Part shown: one piece after another, positions 5,245-6,436 of the stretch
Layout of the letters: each line of letters starts with the position of its first letter
Position numbering within the stretch: the stretch's first letter is position 1
Assembly: GCA_946184595.1 (NCBI GenBank)
Contig: CAMHFM010000044.1
Location: 1 to 6,436, forward strand
Reading direction: 5' to 3'
Source: an uncultured Azospirillum sp.
Lineage (GTDB): Bacteria; Pseudomonadota; Alphaproteobacteria; RF32; CAG-239
Length of the DNA stretch: 6,436 nucleotides
Notes under the pieces: model-generated
The model's database searches: none
What the model was told of the DNA's origin: nothing
The model's input: the letters and a program-made list of their open reading frames with translations, nothing else
Program-made: the position numbers and the translations under genes

Positions 5245-6436
5245 TTATTTATATAATTTAGGAAGTGGTAATTTATTAGCCGCTTGTTTTTTTTGGTGCT
5301 TTTGTTCTTCTCTAAAAACTCTTATAAATTCTTTTGCATCAAATTTTTCTTTTTGATCAGAATACAGTACTTTGCTAATTAAATTTAATTGTTCTTGAAA
5401 AGCAAAAGAAACATCATACTTTTTTATTTCATCCAAATTATTGATCTTACTTTGATTATATACCGATCGAGCCCATTCCAAAAGGACATTTCTCAAATCT
5501 TTAATGTTTTCAGATGAAGCTGTTACTTCCACCTCTTTCACATAATCTTTTACAGTTAAGCTTTTTTCTTTGTTTCTACCAAAGAAAAACCAACTGACGA
5601 TAACGCCTAAAATGAAGGTTAACAGCAACAATATACTTATCGGTAGGATCTTCTCCTCTTTAGTCTCATTTTGAACTTCTTTCTCTTTTGTGGATATCGG
5701 CTGTGGAGAAAGTGTTTCTTCCGGCTCTACTATTTCTTCTTCCATTCTGTTTGTATCATTACTTCCTGAAGCTGGTAAAACCATTATCGTTTGTGCCGGC
5801 AAAATAGCTTTTTCTAACTGTCCACTTTTTACATTATACCAACTGACACTTAATTCTGGAATAATTATCTTTCCAGGTTTTTCAGGAATAAAAACATTAC
5901 TGAATTTTTTGATAGAAATAATGTTATCATTATTCTTTGATCCCATTGTTATAGGCTTTTCCGGATATTGCTTAACGCCATCAATCTCATTAAACTTAAT
6001 ATCTGGCAACTGATTTTCTATAACTCCGATAGCTTTAAGATAAACTGATATTCCGATAGCTTCTCCAACACGAAATACAGGATTTTTATCATTCCACTCA
6101 GCTGTCAAAGAAACTTTCGAAGCAGGTAACCACCAAGATTTATTACTGGTTTCAGGAATCGATTTAACATCTACGATTATTGGATCTGCTTTTAGAGTAA
6201 CAGGATTCCTTGTTGCAAACATTCCAAGGAAATCCATATTTACAAAGCCTTGGTTAAATATTCTTTCAAAAGCATTTTTATTCTGTGTATTTTCAGTTAC
6301 ATAATATCCTTTAAAGATAATTTCTGGTGTTTTTAATTTTCCGCTTTTTTGAGGAAACAAAGCATATTTAAATTTAATCTCTCGTAATGTTTTTCCATTA
6401 ATAATCCGTCTGTTTATAATTGGTTCACCCAATCCC
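5245..6436 (-). CDS. batD: BatD-family membrane protein (C-terminal part, start beyond the window)
   Basis: This is the C-terminal part of a BatD-like protein, a single-pass envelope protein usually encoded last in MoxR/Bat operons. It works with MoxR-type ATPases and von Willebrand-domain proteins; the molecular role is poorly defined. The frame is open to the right edge. The TTG at 6432-6430 is an internal leucine, because the frame continues upstream as Gly, so the true start is outside. Counting from that codon, INGKTLREIKFKYALFPQKS (11-30) and GKLKTPEI (31-38) match the end of an immunoglobulin-like BatD repeat. WLPASKVSLTAEW (101-113) is the characteristic linker to the next such domain, which ends in FIPEKPGKIIIPEL (181-194). 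An acidic, Pro/Glu-rich segment (230-260) leads to one transmembrane helix (263-285). A cytoplasmic helical domain of about 110 residues follows (EWARSVYNQ at 319-327). The stop lies 9 bp from the ftsI stop, tail to tail. Confidence 0.85.
   Translation of the reverse strand, partial: GLGEPIINRRIINGKTLREIKFKYALFPQKSGKLKTPEIIFKGYYVTENTQNKNAFERIFNQGFVNMDFLGMFATRNPVTLKADPIIVDVKSIPETSNKSWWLPASKVSLTAEWNDKNPVFRVGEAIGISVYLKAIGVIENQLPDIKFNEIDGVKQYPEKPITMGSKNNDNIISIKKFSNVFIPEKPGKIIIPELSVSWYNVKSGQLEKAILPAQTIMVLPASGSNDTNRMEEEIVEPEETLSPQPISTKEKEVQNETKEEKILPISILLLLTFILGVIVSWFFFGRNKEKSLTVKDYVKEVEVTASSENIKDLRNVLLEWARSVYNQSKINNLDEIKKYDVSFAFQEQLNLISKVLYSDQKEKFDAKEFIRVFREEQKHQKKQAANKLPLPKLYK
5263..5294 (+). terminator. 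Rho-independent terminator of the mraZ-ftsI operon
   Basis: The left arm AAGTGG-TAA (5263-5271) pairs with TTA-(G)-CCGCTT (5276-5285) around the loop TTTA (5272-5275). The stem has nine base pairs with one G-U pair and one bulged G. It is followed by one G and then eight T (5287-5294). It starts 28 nt after the ftsI stop codon and is oriented for plus-strand transcripts. The whole element lies inside the C-terminal codons of the convergent batD-like gene. On the minus strand the order is reversed, so it should not terminate batD. Confidence 0.75.

Noticed and set aside
5233..5260. Direct repeat TAATTTA at 5233-5239 and 5254-5260 between ftsI and batD
   Set aside because: It is only seven A/T bases at a stop-codon junction, likely chance; no sign of an attachment site or insertion.
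5690..6013. Plus-strand ORF of 107 codons opposite the batD-like gene
   Set aside because: The minus-strand frame has clear BatD motifs through this stretch, so this is a shadow.
6430..6432. TTG at the right edge as start codon of the batD-like gene
   Set aside because: The frame stays open upstream to the window edge, and the sequence begins in the middle of a conserved BatD domain, so this is an internal leucine.
1..6436. A new defence, mobile or CRISPR system
   Set aside because: All genes belong to known housekeeping families. I see no spacer-repeat array, transposase, integrase, toxin-antitoxin pair or terminal inverted repeats.

Overview
The window reads as a chromosomal segment of an A+T-rich Gram-negative bacterium, most probably an alphaproteobacterium with a low-GC genome. 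LpxC and BamD imply a lipid A outer membrane. The lpxC-bamD pairing, the RNase P RNA gene next to mraZ, the DPATRTFQALRI form of the RsmH motif and the FtsL type all fit Alphaproteobacteria. This assignment rests on remembered family traits, not on a search; genus cannot be given.

Layout. Positions 1-1428 are all on the minus strand: rnpB (type A RNase P RNA, 1053-1428), then lpxC (1034-180), then the first 56 codons of bamD (170 to beyond the left edge). The gaps are 18 nt and 9 nt, with no terminator between them. Positions 1429-1643 are a divergent control region. It holds four exactly 10-bp-spaced CCAT repeats (ATGG on the other strand), which I read as an MraZ operator, lying over a plausible extended -10 promoter. 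Positions 1644-5235 are a plus-strand run mraZ-rsmH-ftsL-ftsI, the first four genes of the classical division and cell wall (dcw) cluster. A rho-independent terminator at 5263-5294 follows ftsI. From 5245 to the right edge a minus-strand batD-like gene converges on ftsI, with only 9 bp between the stop codons, so the ftsI terminator lies inside batD codons.

How the parts work together. MraZ probably represses its own operon through the repeat array. RsmH methylates 16S rRNA. FtsL and FtsI are the membrane subunits of the septal peptidoglycan synthesis machinery. LpxC commits UDP-GlcNAc derivatives to lipid A, and BamD belongs to the machine that inserts outer membrane beta-barrels. The divergent region therefore places septal wall synthesis on one side and outer membrane biogenesis plus tRNA processing on the other. 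BatD belongs to a separate MoxR/Bat-type envelope system that enters from the right.

I found no new mobile, defence or CRISPR system. The points worth attention are architectural: rnpB running straight into lpxC, the four-repeat operator with an extra inverted copy at the mraZ start codon, and a dcw cluster cut off after ftsI by a terminator hidden in a neighbour's coding sequence.
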